Below, piece after piece: positions 45,731 through 53,840 of a stretch of 64,000 nucleotides of DNA. Below the pieces are notes generated by a model, which was not told the origin of the DNA, made no database searches, and saw nothing but the letters and a program-made list of their open reading frames with translations. Location of the stretch: positions 434,001-498,000 of the forward strand of contig CBDCSF010000013.1 in assembly GCA_965221445.1 (NCBI GenBank). The letters run 5' to 3'. This stretch comes from MPNP01 sp965221445 (lineage in GTDB: Bacteria > Pseudomonadota > Alphaproteobacteria > Rhodobacterales > Rhodobacteraceae). Each line of letters opens with the position of its first letter. The first letter of the stretch is position 1. Position numbers and translations under genes: made by a program.

Positions 45731-46525
45731 ATGAGTTTCGAATGGCTCGAAAACAAGGCAACTGATTTTAAAGAAGTAGACCCCACTAAAACCATTGCCG
45801 TCCTTCCTACGGCAGCAATAGAACAACATGGTCCTCACCTTCCAGTCGGCACAGATACGATCATTAGCAAGGGGATGCTTGAGGAAGTCAAGAAAATTAT
45901 TCCAGAAGAACTTGATATAAGAATCCTTCCTATCCAGGCCATCGGTAAGTCCAATGAGCATATTTGGGAATTTGGTACCCTCACTCTTACCGCCGAAACA
46001 GCCTTGAAAGCTTGGACTGAAATTGGTGAATCAATTGCCAGAAGTGGAGTAAAAAAGCTCGTAATTGTCAACTCTCACGGAGGAAATCTTGATTTAATTT
46101 CAATAGTGGCAAGAGAACTCAGGGTTAAATGTGGAATGTTTGTGGTTAAATGCCAATGGGGTAATTTTGGACAACCAGAAGGCTTATTTTCCGAATATGA
46201 AAAACAATATGGAATTCATGGGGGAGAAGGTGAAACCTCAATGGTCTTATATTTTCGCCCGGAATTGGTTGACATGAATAAGGCAATCAAATTTCACTCA
46301 ACTGCAGAAAATACACCTTTTCCCCCTGTTGGCCCAATCAGTTACGGCTGGGTAGCCAAGGATTTAAATCCCGAAGGAACAGTCGGCGATGCACACCTTG
46401 CTACAGCAGAAAAAGGTGAACTTACGGCAAAGTTTCAAGCCAAGAAGTTCTTGGATTTACTTAAAAAGGTTGCAAAAACCAACATTTCCAATTTTGAAAT
46501 CGAAACATCACCTAACCAGAAATGA
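45731..46525 (+). CDS. Creatininase-family amidohydrolase
   Basis: A 264-residue creatininase-fold metallohydrolase. Metal ligands are visible in LPTAAIEQHGPHLPVGTD (Glu and His), SNEHIWEFGTLTLTAET, VNSHGGN and HGGEGETSM. Family members open cyclic amides or remove formamides, for example creatinine, barbiturate-related rings or FAPy in riboflavin synthesis. As last gene of the run it probably hydrolyses an intermediate from the CodA-like or FAD-enzyme step. The region just downstream is the start of the IS-rich island. Confidence 0.88.
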   Translation: MSFEWLENKATDFKEVDPTKTIAVLPTAAIEQHGPHLPVGTDTIISKGMLEEVKKIIPEELDIRILPIQAIGKSNEHIWEFGTLTLTAETALKAWTEIGESIARSGVKKLVIVNSHGGNLDLISIVARELRVKCGMFVVKCQWGNFGQPEGLFSEYEKQYGIHGGEGETSMVLYFRPELVDMNKAIKFHSTAENTPFPPVGPISYGWVAKDLNPEGTVGDAHLATAEKGELTAKFQAKKFLDLLKKVAKTNISNFEIETSPNQK

Positions 46526-46610
46526 CATTTTAATTCACAACTAATGACCATGTCGTAAGAATATAATATTGGGCACGTCTATTAATTAATTGACCCATAT
46601 TTATTTTTCA

Positions 46611-47123
46611 AATTTGCTCTCAAATCCTGGCAATTTGGTCCTTGTTGTGATTCACTTGCATCAAACAATAAATCATTCCCCTTTTGATGTAAACCAAGAG
46701 TTGCCAAATGGAAAAGCGCCATTTTTTTTGAAGCCAGCCCAGCAACGTGAAGCCCTGAAGGAATTCAACAATCTGCAAAGCATGAAGGAACTGATTGACT
46801 GGGATCTCTTTACCTCATCCTTGAGGAGATCTTCGGTCCTCCCTGTATTGGTGGTCCGGGGCGAAGGCCCTGGGATTACCTTGTCATCTTCTTTTCCCTT
46901 CTGTTGGGGGTGATGAATGGCTTGAGTGATGAACAATTGCAATACATGCTTTTGGACCGGACCTCGTTCAAGCAGTTTGCCAGTCTTGCAAGCCTGGATC
47001 AGTTACAAGGGCAAGCGTGGCCACCCGCTGAGTTCCCGTCAGGTTGCCTTGAACCATGGTTATTCAAATGTCCGGTGCCGGGTTGAACATGTCTTTGGGT
47101 CGATGAGGAACGAGACGAAGGCC
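46611..47123 (+). repeat. Left copy of the 513-bp direct repeat
   Basis: Base-for-base the same as 49226-49738 as far as I can read, at a constant offset of 2,615. It covers the 5' and part of the 3' region of the IS5-type remnant and stops exactly at the left terminus of the IS1634-family element. Confidence 0.92.
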
Positions 47124-49225
47124 CTTGACTTCAGACATTTAGCCTGATTTTGAAGTTTCAACTCCCCTAATCATGGGGGTTTGTTTTGGCAAAATTAATG
47201 TTGTGCCCTCGGTATATATTAATAGAAATATATATTTGCCCAAAACCCTTGTAATCAGAACCACAATACACAACATTACCCCCATGTTCATTCGAAAAAA
47301 GAAAATGCCCAACAACACCATCAAGATCCAACTGGCCAAAGGGATCAGAGAGGGCGACAAAGTCAGACAAAAAATCGTGCGCCACGTCGGTACGGCCCAT
47401 AACGATAACGAACTGGCTCAGTTCATGGGCGTTGCCCAAGCCATCATCACTGATCTCAAAGATCAGTCCCGGGGCTGTCAAAATACCCTTTTTGATCTCA
47501 AGGAATACGACGAGCTGTCAATGAAGTCCCGCCAAGCCAAGGAGAACCCGGTCCCCGATCATGTCAAGCTGGGTAAATGCCGGGAAGAAGGTCGGGCCCA
47601 TGTCGGTGTCCGTGATATCTTTGGCGAGCTTTATCGTTCCCTGGGGTGGTCACATGTCGGTGGTCCTGGTCGCACGGGTGGCAACCGGATGATCAAGGAA
47701 CTGGTGATGGCCCGGATTGCCCAACCTCTCTCAAAGAGAGCAACCGTGAAGTCGCTGTTTGATCAGAGTGCGGTTTCGCTCAATCTTGATTCGGTTTACC
47801 GGAGTATGGATTATCTTGATGAGGAGAAGATAGAAAAGATCTGTTCCCGTTCGATGAAAGCTGCCCAAACGCTATTACCGGAACCGATGACCGCCCTCTT
47901 TTATGATACCACAACCCTGTCCTTTGCTAGTGAAGTGGAGGATGGGTTGCGTCGGAAGGGGTTCAGCAAGGATGGCAAGCATCACCGTGTTCAGGTTATG
48001 TTGGCCCTGTTGATTACCCCGGAGGGTCTACCGGTTGGGTATGAAGTGTTTCCCGGTAACAGTCATGAAGGTCACACTCTTCTGCAAGCTGTGGATGGGT
48101 TGAAGGAGCGTTATCCTGAGGTCGAGTTTACGATTGTTGCGGATGCAGCGATGATCAACAAGGATAATGAGAAGGCCTTACAGGAACGTGGGGTTCCCTA
48201 TGTTTTGGGAGCCTGTATCAAGAAGTTGCCGTCTGCTCTGACGGAAGAGGTTCTCAAATCGGAGAGGTATCGTTCCTGGGGACGGACGGAGTGTTCCGAG
48301 ACGATTGCGACGTATCGTTCCATAACCATTGCCAGGAACAAGAGTGTCATGATCCGGAAGAAGACGAAGGTCACGATGGATGAGAGGGGGACCCCGATCA
48401 GGAAGGATGGGTATCGTCAATTGATTATGACCTATTCTGAAAAGCGGGCCAGGAAGGACCGTCACCTGCGTGAGGAAAAGGTGGCCAAAATGGCCAGACA
48501 GCTTGCCAAGAGCAAGCAACCGGCATCACTGGCGAGTGGTGGCAAGGCGAAATATCTGGACTTTCCGAATGGTCAGGTCAGGATCAGCGAGGAGAAGATT
48601 GCCCGGATGTCTGCATGGGACGGGTTGCGTGGGATCATTACCTGGAACTGTCAGAACCAGGACCCCCGGGACCTGATTATCCAATACCGCCAACTGGCCG
48701 AGATTGAAGCCTGCTTCAGGGCCAACAAGCATGATCTGAGGATCCGTCCTGTCTTTCACTGGAAAGAGCACCGTGTTCGGTCTCATTTGGCGATTTGTTA
48801 TATGGCCTTTTGTTGTCTCCAGCATCTTCGTTATGGCTTGATGGTGCGTGGTCATCGGATGAGTCCGAGACGGATCCAGGATGCTCTCCACCGGATGCAG
48901 ATCAGTATTCTGCACGATACCGGGAGAGGTGGTCTTTATGGTGTTCCGGGCCGTCTTTGTCAGGATGGTCGCAAGATTTGTCAGGTTGTTGGTCTGGAGT
49001 GGAACCGTGTTCCGTTTATGATCTCTGAGGGGAAGGCATCTGGTGGCGATGTCCGGTTTGATGTTGCGGCCTGAATTGTTGATTTGAAGAGGAGAGGCGA
49101 TCGGCAGGATATTGAGACATGGCACACTTGAATTGGGGTGAGGGAAAAGGGAAATGTTGTGCCCTTTTTTGAGAGACGTATCCCCATATCAAGGGAGTTT
49201 CCGCTCAAAAATGTCGGAAGTCAAG
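47124..49225 (+). mobile_element. IS1634-family insertion sequence with very long target duplication
   Basis: About 2.1 kb. The left end CTTGACTTCAGACATTT (47124-47140) is matched by the inverted right end at 49209-49225 with one mismatch in 17. It carries an intact DDE transposase and is flanked on both sides by the same 513 bp. IS1634 of Mycoplasma is known for making variable and very long direct repeats; this fits that behaviour. The element is more G+C-rich than the host DNA, and the intact gene and identical repeats suggest recent insertion. Confidence 0.85.
47284..49074 (+). CDS. IS1634-family transposase
   Basis: From the ATG at 47284 the protein has 596 residues and starts MFIRKKKMPNNTIKIQLAKG, the usual IS1634 opening. 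A frame start at 47173 would reach close to the terminal repeat and is less likely. Catalytic residues: first Asp in ALFYDTTTLSF, second Asp in TIVADAAMIN, and Glu in YRQLAEIEACFRANK, matching the Y-x-R-x-E-x-K signature of IS4-related transposases. A helical insertion lies between the second Asp and the Glu. The frame is uninterrupted. Confidence 0.9.
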   Translation: MFIRKKKMPNNTIKIQLAKGIREGDKVRQKIVRHVGTAHNDNELAQFMGVAQAIITDLKDQSRGCQNTLFDLKEYDELSMKSRQAKENPVPDHVKLGKCREEGRAHVGVRDIFGELYRSLGWSHVGGPGRTGGNRMIKELVMARIAQPLSKRATVKSLFDQSAVSLNLDSVYRSMDYLDEEKIEKICSRSMKAAQTLLPEPMTALFYDTTTLSFASEVEDGLRRKGFSKDGKHHRVQVMLALLITPEGLPVGYEVFPGNSHEGHTLLQAVDGLKERYPEVEFTIVADAAMINKDNEKALQERGVPYVLGACIKKLPSALTEEVLKSERYRSWGRTECSETIATYRSITIARNKSVMIRKKTKVTMDERGTPIRKDGYRQLIMTYSEKRARKDRHLREEKVAKMARQLAKSKQPASLASGGKAKYLDFPNGQVRISEEKIARMSAWDGLRGIITWNCQNQDPRDLIIQYRQLAEIEACFRANKHDLRIRPVFHWKEHRVRSHLAICYMAFCCLQHLRYGLMVRGHRMSPRRIQDALHRMQISILHDTGRGGLYGVPGRLCQDGRKICQVVGLEWNRVPFMISEGKASGGDVRFDVAA

Positions 49226-49738
49226 AATTTGCTCTCAAATCCTGGCAATTTGGTCCTTGTTGTGATTCACTTGCATCAAACAATAAATCATTCCCCTTTT
49301 GATGTAAACCAAGAGTTGCCAAATGGAAAAGCGCCATTTTTTTTGAAGCCAGCCCAGCAACGTGAAGCCCTGAAGGAATTCAACAATCTGCAAAGCATGA
49401 AGGAACTGATTGACTGGGATCTCTTTACCTCATCCTTGAGGAGATCTTCGGTCCTCCCTGTATTGGTGGTCCGGGGCGAAGGCCCTGGGATTACCTTGTC
49501 ATCTTCTTTTCCCTTCTGTTGGGGGTGATGAATGGCTTGAGTGATGAACAATTGCAATACATGCTTTTGGACCGGACCTCGTTCAAGCAGTTTGCCAGTC
49601 TTGCAAGCCTGGATCAGTTACAAGGGCAAGCGTGGCCACCCGCTGAGTTCCCGTCAGGTTGCCTTGAACCATGGTTATTCAAATGTCCGGTGCCGGGTTG
49701 AACATGTCTTTGGGTCGATGAGGAACGAGACGAAGGCC
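49226..49738 (+). repeat. Right copy of the 513-bp direct repeat
   Basis: Same sequence as 46611-47123. It continues without a break into the true 3' end of the IS5-type remnant, which the left copy lacks, showing that the original target was a single remnant. Confidence 0.92.
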
Positions 49739-50133
49739 CGTTACATGAATTGTCTGGGGCTACGACGGAGCCGGGTCTGGATTGGCCTGGGCAATTTATG
49801 CTACAACCTGAAGAGGTTCACCTACCTGGAACGAGTTGGGGAGGTTTGATGGGGCGAATAATGTCTGAATGGTCAAGAAGAGGGGGGAGGTGTGTGTGAT
49901 GGCACCAAAAAGGGGTGAATTGGGTCAGGAAATGACCTGTTGGATAGAAAATTTGTTGAAAATCCATGGTTCAAATGTAAATGAAATGAAAAAATCCACT
50001 ATTGAAAATCAGAGGTTTGAATTAAAAGAGGTTCCCATAAAATATTACCTCCGATTTTTCATTGTTAGAGCCAGGTGATAAACCGCAAGGTCGTTTGTAA
50101 AGAACGACAAACATCTGAAACAAATCAACCGAT

Positions 50134-50439
50134 TTGTTGCAGAATCATTTCAATGAACCAGATAACAAATACACCAGGGACCATTCGAGCAGCTGGCTAA
50201 ACCAGCTGATGCTGGCCCATATCGACGATCCCTCGAAGCTTGATGACACCATGAAATGGCGGGGCAAGGGGTGTTACGGCTATGTGGTCGAGCTCACCGA
50301 CAGGAAGCTGGACCTGATTGCCCAAAAGGTCTACGGTGATCCGGACCGCTGGCCGGAGCTGGTGAAGCTCAACAAAATTACCAAGGACAATCCCTACCGA
50401 CGGGGCGACTGTCTGAAGCTGTTCGACGTGGAGTGGTGA
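50134..50439 (+). CDS. LysM-like protein fragment
   Basis: An open frame of 101 codons. The C-terminal part, VELTDRKLDLIAQKVYGDPD then RWPELVKLNKI and RRGDCLKL, has the LysM or phage-tail-X pattern of a peptidoglycan-binding module. There is no good start or ribosome site: the nominal TTG is in AT-rich DNA, while bases from about 50180 are clearly richer in G+C. I think this is the 3' end of a larger transferred gene whose beginning was lost. It directly follows the IS5-type remnant. Confidence 0.55.
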   Translation: MLQNHFNEPDNKYTRDHSSSWLNQLMLAHIDDPSKLDDTMKWRGKGCYGYVVELTDRKLDLIAQKVYGDPDRWPELVKLNKITKDNPYRRGDCLKLFDVEW

Positions 50440-51038
50440 GGATTCCCTGAAGCACAAAACCGGAATTTTGGTTTCACTTAATGGTGCAGACAGGAATATT
50501 CCTTGCCTTTTCACAATCCGGGCAGAGTGGTTATATTGTATTCAAGCAATGCCGGGCCAAATCCACAAGTTCATCCTGCTCTGACATGTATTGTCTTTCC
50601 ATTTGAATGCATATGAATCCCAATGTTGGTTCACCCTGATATCGTGAACCGGATTCATAGGTTTGTTTGTGTAATTTCATTATACTCCAACAACAAAATA
50701 CTTAGGTTTAATTCTCACAACAGACTGTTGTTCTGCTTTGAAAAGATACTATCAACCTTGTAGAAAATTGATAATTCCAAAATAGACCTGATAGGCCTGA
50801 AAATTGGAATTCCATTGCTGATACATTAATATTGCATCTAAATTACCAAGACTAAGAATCTATCTTTCAATTAGGGAAATTGATTTCATATTTCGGTAAT
50901 TTTTACTAAAAATCTTGCGAAGTGTTTACAATATCCTCAGGATAATTCACTGAATATATTTTTGCCGGCTTTTGGGAATGCCTTCCTTTATTCAAGGTAC
51001 ATTGTCAAAATAGCCTGACAAAGGACTCAAGCCAATGA
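50440..51038. other. Empty AT-rich stretch inside the island
   Basis: About 600 bases. I see no open frame, RNA gene or terminal repeat that I can support. A weak AAACC/GGTTT hairpin lies near 50460. Confidence 0.5.
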
Positions 51039-51283
51039 ACGAAACCCATTTGTATGACCAGCTCGGCTTCCTGGATCAACCAGATCGAACGCTGGTTTGC
51101 CGAGTTGACCAGAAAACAGCTCCAACGGGGAGTGCACCGGTCAGTCGAGGAACTGGAAGAGGCCATCAACGAAATTATTGTGGCACATAACGACAATCCG
51201 AAGCCATTTAATGGACGAAATCAGCTGATGACATACTTTCTTCGGTGAAAAGATTCTGCCACAAAATTACACCAACAGAATGA
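51039..51283 (+). pseudogene. 3' remnant of an IS630-family transposase
   Basis: Encodes TSSASWINQIERWFAELTRK followed by RSVEELEEAINEIIVAHNDN and PKPF, the catalytic-Glu end of IS630-family transposases. After PKPF the frame shifts by one base: WTKSADDILSSVKRFC continues in another frame to a stop at 51281-51283, implying loss of one A in the TTTAATGG context. The 5' part is missing. The element's right end seems to fall at TA 51307-51308, at the stop codon of the neighbouring permease gene. Confidence 0.8.
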
Positions 51284-51305
51284 GGCGAACTTTAGATTCA
51301 GGACA

Positions 51306-52106
51306 CTAGCGTGTTCTGGCGTAAAACGCTATTCGTCGTTCCAACAGTTCAACCAAGCCTATTATGGTAAATGACATAACGAATACCACTATAATTAGGG
51401 CCCAAAAGCGTTCCATTAAAAAATAAGATAGGTAGGTATTAAAGAGCCCTCCAAATCCAATAAGTGCAATTACAATCTGCCCTACGATAACTCCTTTAAC
51501 AGCCCTAACCACTGAAAGTCGAACACCGGTTATAATTTCTGGCAATGCAGCTGGAATAACTATCCAGATAATGATTTTCCATCGCGAGCAACCGAAATTT
51601 CGACCCATTTCTACCAAAGAATCTTTGACATGAGTGATGCCAGCCTGAGTATCAATTATTACTACCCATATGGAAAATAAAATTACCGTTGCGATTACCG
51701 TTGCATCGGCAATACCGAATATTGGCATCAACGCAGGAATAACAGCGGTGATCGGCGCAGAAAGAAAAAGGTTAACCCATATCGATAAAATTTTGTCTGC
51801 TCGCGTGCTTATTCCCATCAAAACACCAACTGGAATGCCTACCAAAATAGAAAGGCCAATACCAATACCAAAAGTTCTAGCGGTCATTGCAAATGCTTCC
51901 CAAAAAGCAGTCTGTTCAAGTAGTTCTGCAAAGGCAAACCAAATTCCTGACAAGGGCGGAAGTAAGGTCATCCAACCCATTTGCCCTATAAACTCCCAAA
52001 TTCCTGCCCAAAAAATTAGTGACCAAAAAGGGGATGTCCACATAAGTCTTTTAAACGACAACTTACGGTTTGAAGGCTTACTTTTGGCCATATCACTATT
52101 CAACAT
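51306..52106 (-). CDS. ABC transporter permease (second importer)
   Basis: A 266-residue SsuC/TauC-type permease with about six membrane segments and the EAA loop VEMGRNFGCSRWKIIIWIVIP then AALPEIITGVR. The start overlaps the ATPase end by 11 bases; an internal MAKSKPS start at 52091 is also possible. The stop codon abuts the IS630-type remnant, so the C terminus (FYARTR) may have been altered by that insertion. Last gene of the importer operon. Confidence 0.88.
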   Translation of the reverse strand: MLNSDMAKSKPSNRKLSFKRLMWTSPFWSLIFWAGIWEFIGQMGWMTLLPPLSGIWFAFAELLEQTAFWEAFAMTARTFGIGIGLSILVGIPVGVLMGISTRADKILSIWVNLFLSAPITAVIPALMPIFGIADATVIATVILFSIWVVIIDTQAGITHVKDSLVEMGRNFGCSRWKIIIWIVIPAALPEIITGVRLSVVRAVKGVIVGQIVIALIGFGGLFNTYLSYFLMERFWALIIVVFVMSFTIIGLVELLERRIAFYARTR

Positions 52107-52857
52107 AACTTTTCAGACTGCTCCAAATCTCGTCAACAAGTTCAACATAACGGGGTTGACGCCTGATTAAATCAATTTCAGCAAGGCGATCAATTTCGGG
52201 ATATACAATCTCTTCAATGGAACCCGGTCGACCCGAAAGAATAACGACCTGATCGGCAAGATAGACAGCTTCTTCAATTGAATGTGTAACGAAAATTACA
52301 GTTTTATTCTCTATTTTTAATAGTTCAAGCAAATCTTCTTGAAGCTTTCTTCTCATCTGCTCGTCAACGGCGGAGAAGGGTTCATCCATTAGAAGTATAT
52401 CAGATTTTACCGTTAGCGCACGAGCAAGTCCAGTCCTTTGACGCATACCTCCCGACAACTGGTGAGGGTACTTATCTTCAAATCCCGAAAGACCTACTTC
52501 TTTAATATAGTTTAGCGAGGTTTTTTCTCTTTCTCTTTTTGAAACACCTTGAGCGCGAAGACCAAATGCAACATTCTGTAATACCGTAGCCCACGGGAGA
52601 AGAGCAAAATCCTGAAACACAAGCGCCCTATCCGGCCCAGGACCTATAGTTTCTTTGTCCCGGATTTTGACGGTACCGGTGCTAGGTTCAATAAGTCCAG
52701 CAATAACCTTAAGCAAGGTAGTTTTACCACACCCGCTTGGACCCAAAATGGCTGTTAACTTACCTGTTGGTACATTGAGTGAAACATTTTCCAGAGCGAC
52801 AATGGATCCATCGTAAATCACTCCAACATCTTCCGTTTTTAAAATTATATCATCCAT
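52096..52857 (-). CDS. ABC transporter ATPase (second importer)
   Basis: A 253-residue nucleotide-binding subunit of the nitrate/taurine group: Walker A LGPSGCGKTTLLK (about 38-50), Q-loop LVFQDFALLPW, signature LSGGMRQRTGLARAL, Walker B ILLMDEPFSAVDE and switch His in FVTHS. It serves two permease genes, one on each side, which suggests a heterodimeric membrane channel or alternative channels. Confidence 0.93.
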   Translation of the reverse strand: MDDIILKTEDVGVIYDGSIVALENVSLNVPTGKLTAILGPSGCGKTTLLKVIAGLIEPSTGTVKIRDKETIGPGPDRALVFQDFALLPWATVLQNVAFGLRAQGVSKREREKTSLNYIKEVGLSGFEDKYPHQLSGGMRQRTGLARALTVKSDILLMDEPFSAVDEQMRRKLQEDLLELLKIENKTVIFVTHSIEEAVYLADQVVILSGRPGSIEEIVYPEIDRLAEIDLIRRQPRYVELVDEIWSSLKSYVE

Positions 52858-52953
52858 CGTGCTCGCCTGTTATCAATGATAGTCAACAAATAATATTCAT
52901 TCATTTAATATTAATCAGGGCATCTCAGGGATATGAATAAAAAGTGGTTCACT

Positions 52954-53769
52954 TCATTCATTCTTCTCTGATGGAAAAAGCAAATCTTCGAGTTTACTCA
53001 TACCTCCCAAAGTTAAACCTGCTACCGCAAGGATTGAAACAATCGTTGCAAACATTTTATCATAATGTGCAATGAATCTGTTGTACGTTATCAGATCACC
53101 AATACCTGTTGGAGTTATCAGCAATTCAGCCAAAACAATGCCGATAAATGCCCCTGAAACACCAAGTCTTAGCCCCGCAAAAATCATTTTTTGGGCTGAT
53201 GGCAGTATCACAAAAAGTATAGTATCAAACCATGAAGCGCGAAAACTTTTTGCCATTTCCAATAATGATGGGCTTGTGGCTTGAATACCCTTATAAGAAT
53301 TCAGTGCGACGAGTGGCATACCTAAAATAACTATAGCCACCACTTTTGCTGTGTCGCTAATTCCATAAATATAAGTTAACATAGGAATTAGAGCAGAAAC
53401 AGGGGCGGTTTGGAAAATAATAAGTAAAGGCATAATAAACCATTCGGTGCTCCTTACCAGTCCAATGCTAACGCCTATAATCACGCCTCCAATTATGGTT
53501 ATGCAAAGTCCTATAAGAAGAGGAGGTAAACTATCTGCATAAGCTGCAGTAAATTCGCCGCTAAATATCATTGATACAAATGCTACTGCGACTTTGCTAA
53601 AAGGAGGAAAAGCGATGCTGATGTCAGCTCTACCCGCTAGTTCCCATATCAAAAATACGATCAAAAAAGATAACAAGCGCCATAAGAGAGTGTTCGATTT
53701 TGTGCCAAACTTAACCGAGTTAAATGTAGTATTTGTTGGCGTCTGGAAATTGTTATTTGGATCGCTCAA
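52954..53769 (-). CDS. ABC transporter permease, first of two (second importer)
   Basis: About 271 residues with six hydrophobic segments and the EAA loop EMAKSFRASWFDTILFVILP then SAQKMIFAGLR. No ATG starts the frame. I prefer TTG at 53769 because GGAG lies 8 bases upstream; the frame could also open at TTG 53787, which has no ribosome site. It follows the binding-protein gene after a terminator-like hairpin. Sequence similarity to the other permease is moderate, so they are not a recent duplicate. Confidence 0.87.
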   Translation of the reverse strand: MSDPNNNFQTPTNTTFNSVKFGTKSNTLLWRLLSFLIVFLIWELAGRADISIAFPPFSKVAVAFVSMIFSGEFTAAYADSLPPLLIGLCITIIGGVIIGVSIGLVRSTEWFIMPLLIIFQTAPVSALIPMLTYIYGISDTAKVVAIVILGMPLVALNSYKGIQATSPSLLEMAKSFRASWFDTILFVILPSAQKMIFAGLRLGVSGAFIGIVLAELLITPTGIGDLITYNRFIAHYDKMFATIVSILAVAGLTLGGMSKLEDLLFPSEKNE

Positions 53770-53791
53770 AAAGGTGGCTCCATGCAAAAAT

Positions 53792-53821
53792 AAGCTGTGG
53801 TAGCAAACGCCACCACAGCTT
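53792..53821 (-). terminator. Intrinsic terminator between binding-protein and permease genes
   Basis: A perfect 10-bp stem (53792-53801 with 53812-53821) and 10-nt loop. On the minus strand the stem is followed by ATTTTTGC, a T-rich run, so it should terminate part of the transcripts leaving the binding-protein gene before the permease. Confidence 0.7.
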
Positions 53822-53840
53822 GTGTCTTCTAATTAAAAAT

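Larger units (their letters stand above)
46700..49848 (+). pseudogene. Decayed IS5-family transposase (interrupted)
   Basis: Reconstructed in pieces. N part: PAQQREALKEFNNLQSMKEL then IDWDLF; after a frameshift LEEIFGPP, GRRPWDYLVIFFSLLLG and GLSDEQLQYMLLDRTSFKQF. The catalytic middle is deleted at about 47005/49620, and the C part resumes with GHPLSSRQVALNHGYSNVRC, RVEHVFGSMRNE and, only after the second repeat copy, WIGLGNLCYNLKRFTYLERV. The first repeat copy stops at FGSMRNETKA. It cannot encode an active enzyme. Confidence 0.8.
46571..50036 (+). mobile_element. IS5-family remnant split by a nested IS
   Basis: The left terminus GGGCACGTCTATTAATTA (46571-46588) and the inverted right terminus at 50019-50036 match at 14 of 18 positions. 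Between them lies a degenerate IS5-type transposase, frameshifted and lacking its middle (DDE core), interrupted by a complete IS1634-family element with a 513-bp direct repeat. Without the nested element and one repeat copy the remnant would be about 850 bp. No clear target duplication is seen around it. The 3' flank after the transposase resembles that of the remnant at 58.05-58.24 kb. Confidence 0.7.

Noticed and set aside
46590..46913. Open frame of 107 codons and its near copy at 49154-49528
   Set aside because: These are out-of-frame reads of the decayed IS5 transposase in the two repeat copies; the proper frame gives the family sequence.
46904..47147. Further short frames in the repeat (and 49519-49849)
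   Set aside because: Fragments of the same transposase broken by frameshift and deletion, not separate genes.
49869..50078. 69-codon frame after the IS5 remnant
   Set aside because: Lies in the non-coding 3' end of the IS remnant, which resembles the 3' end of the remnant at 58.05 kb; no start signal or motif.
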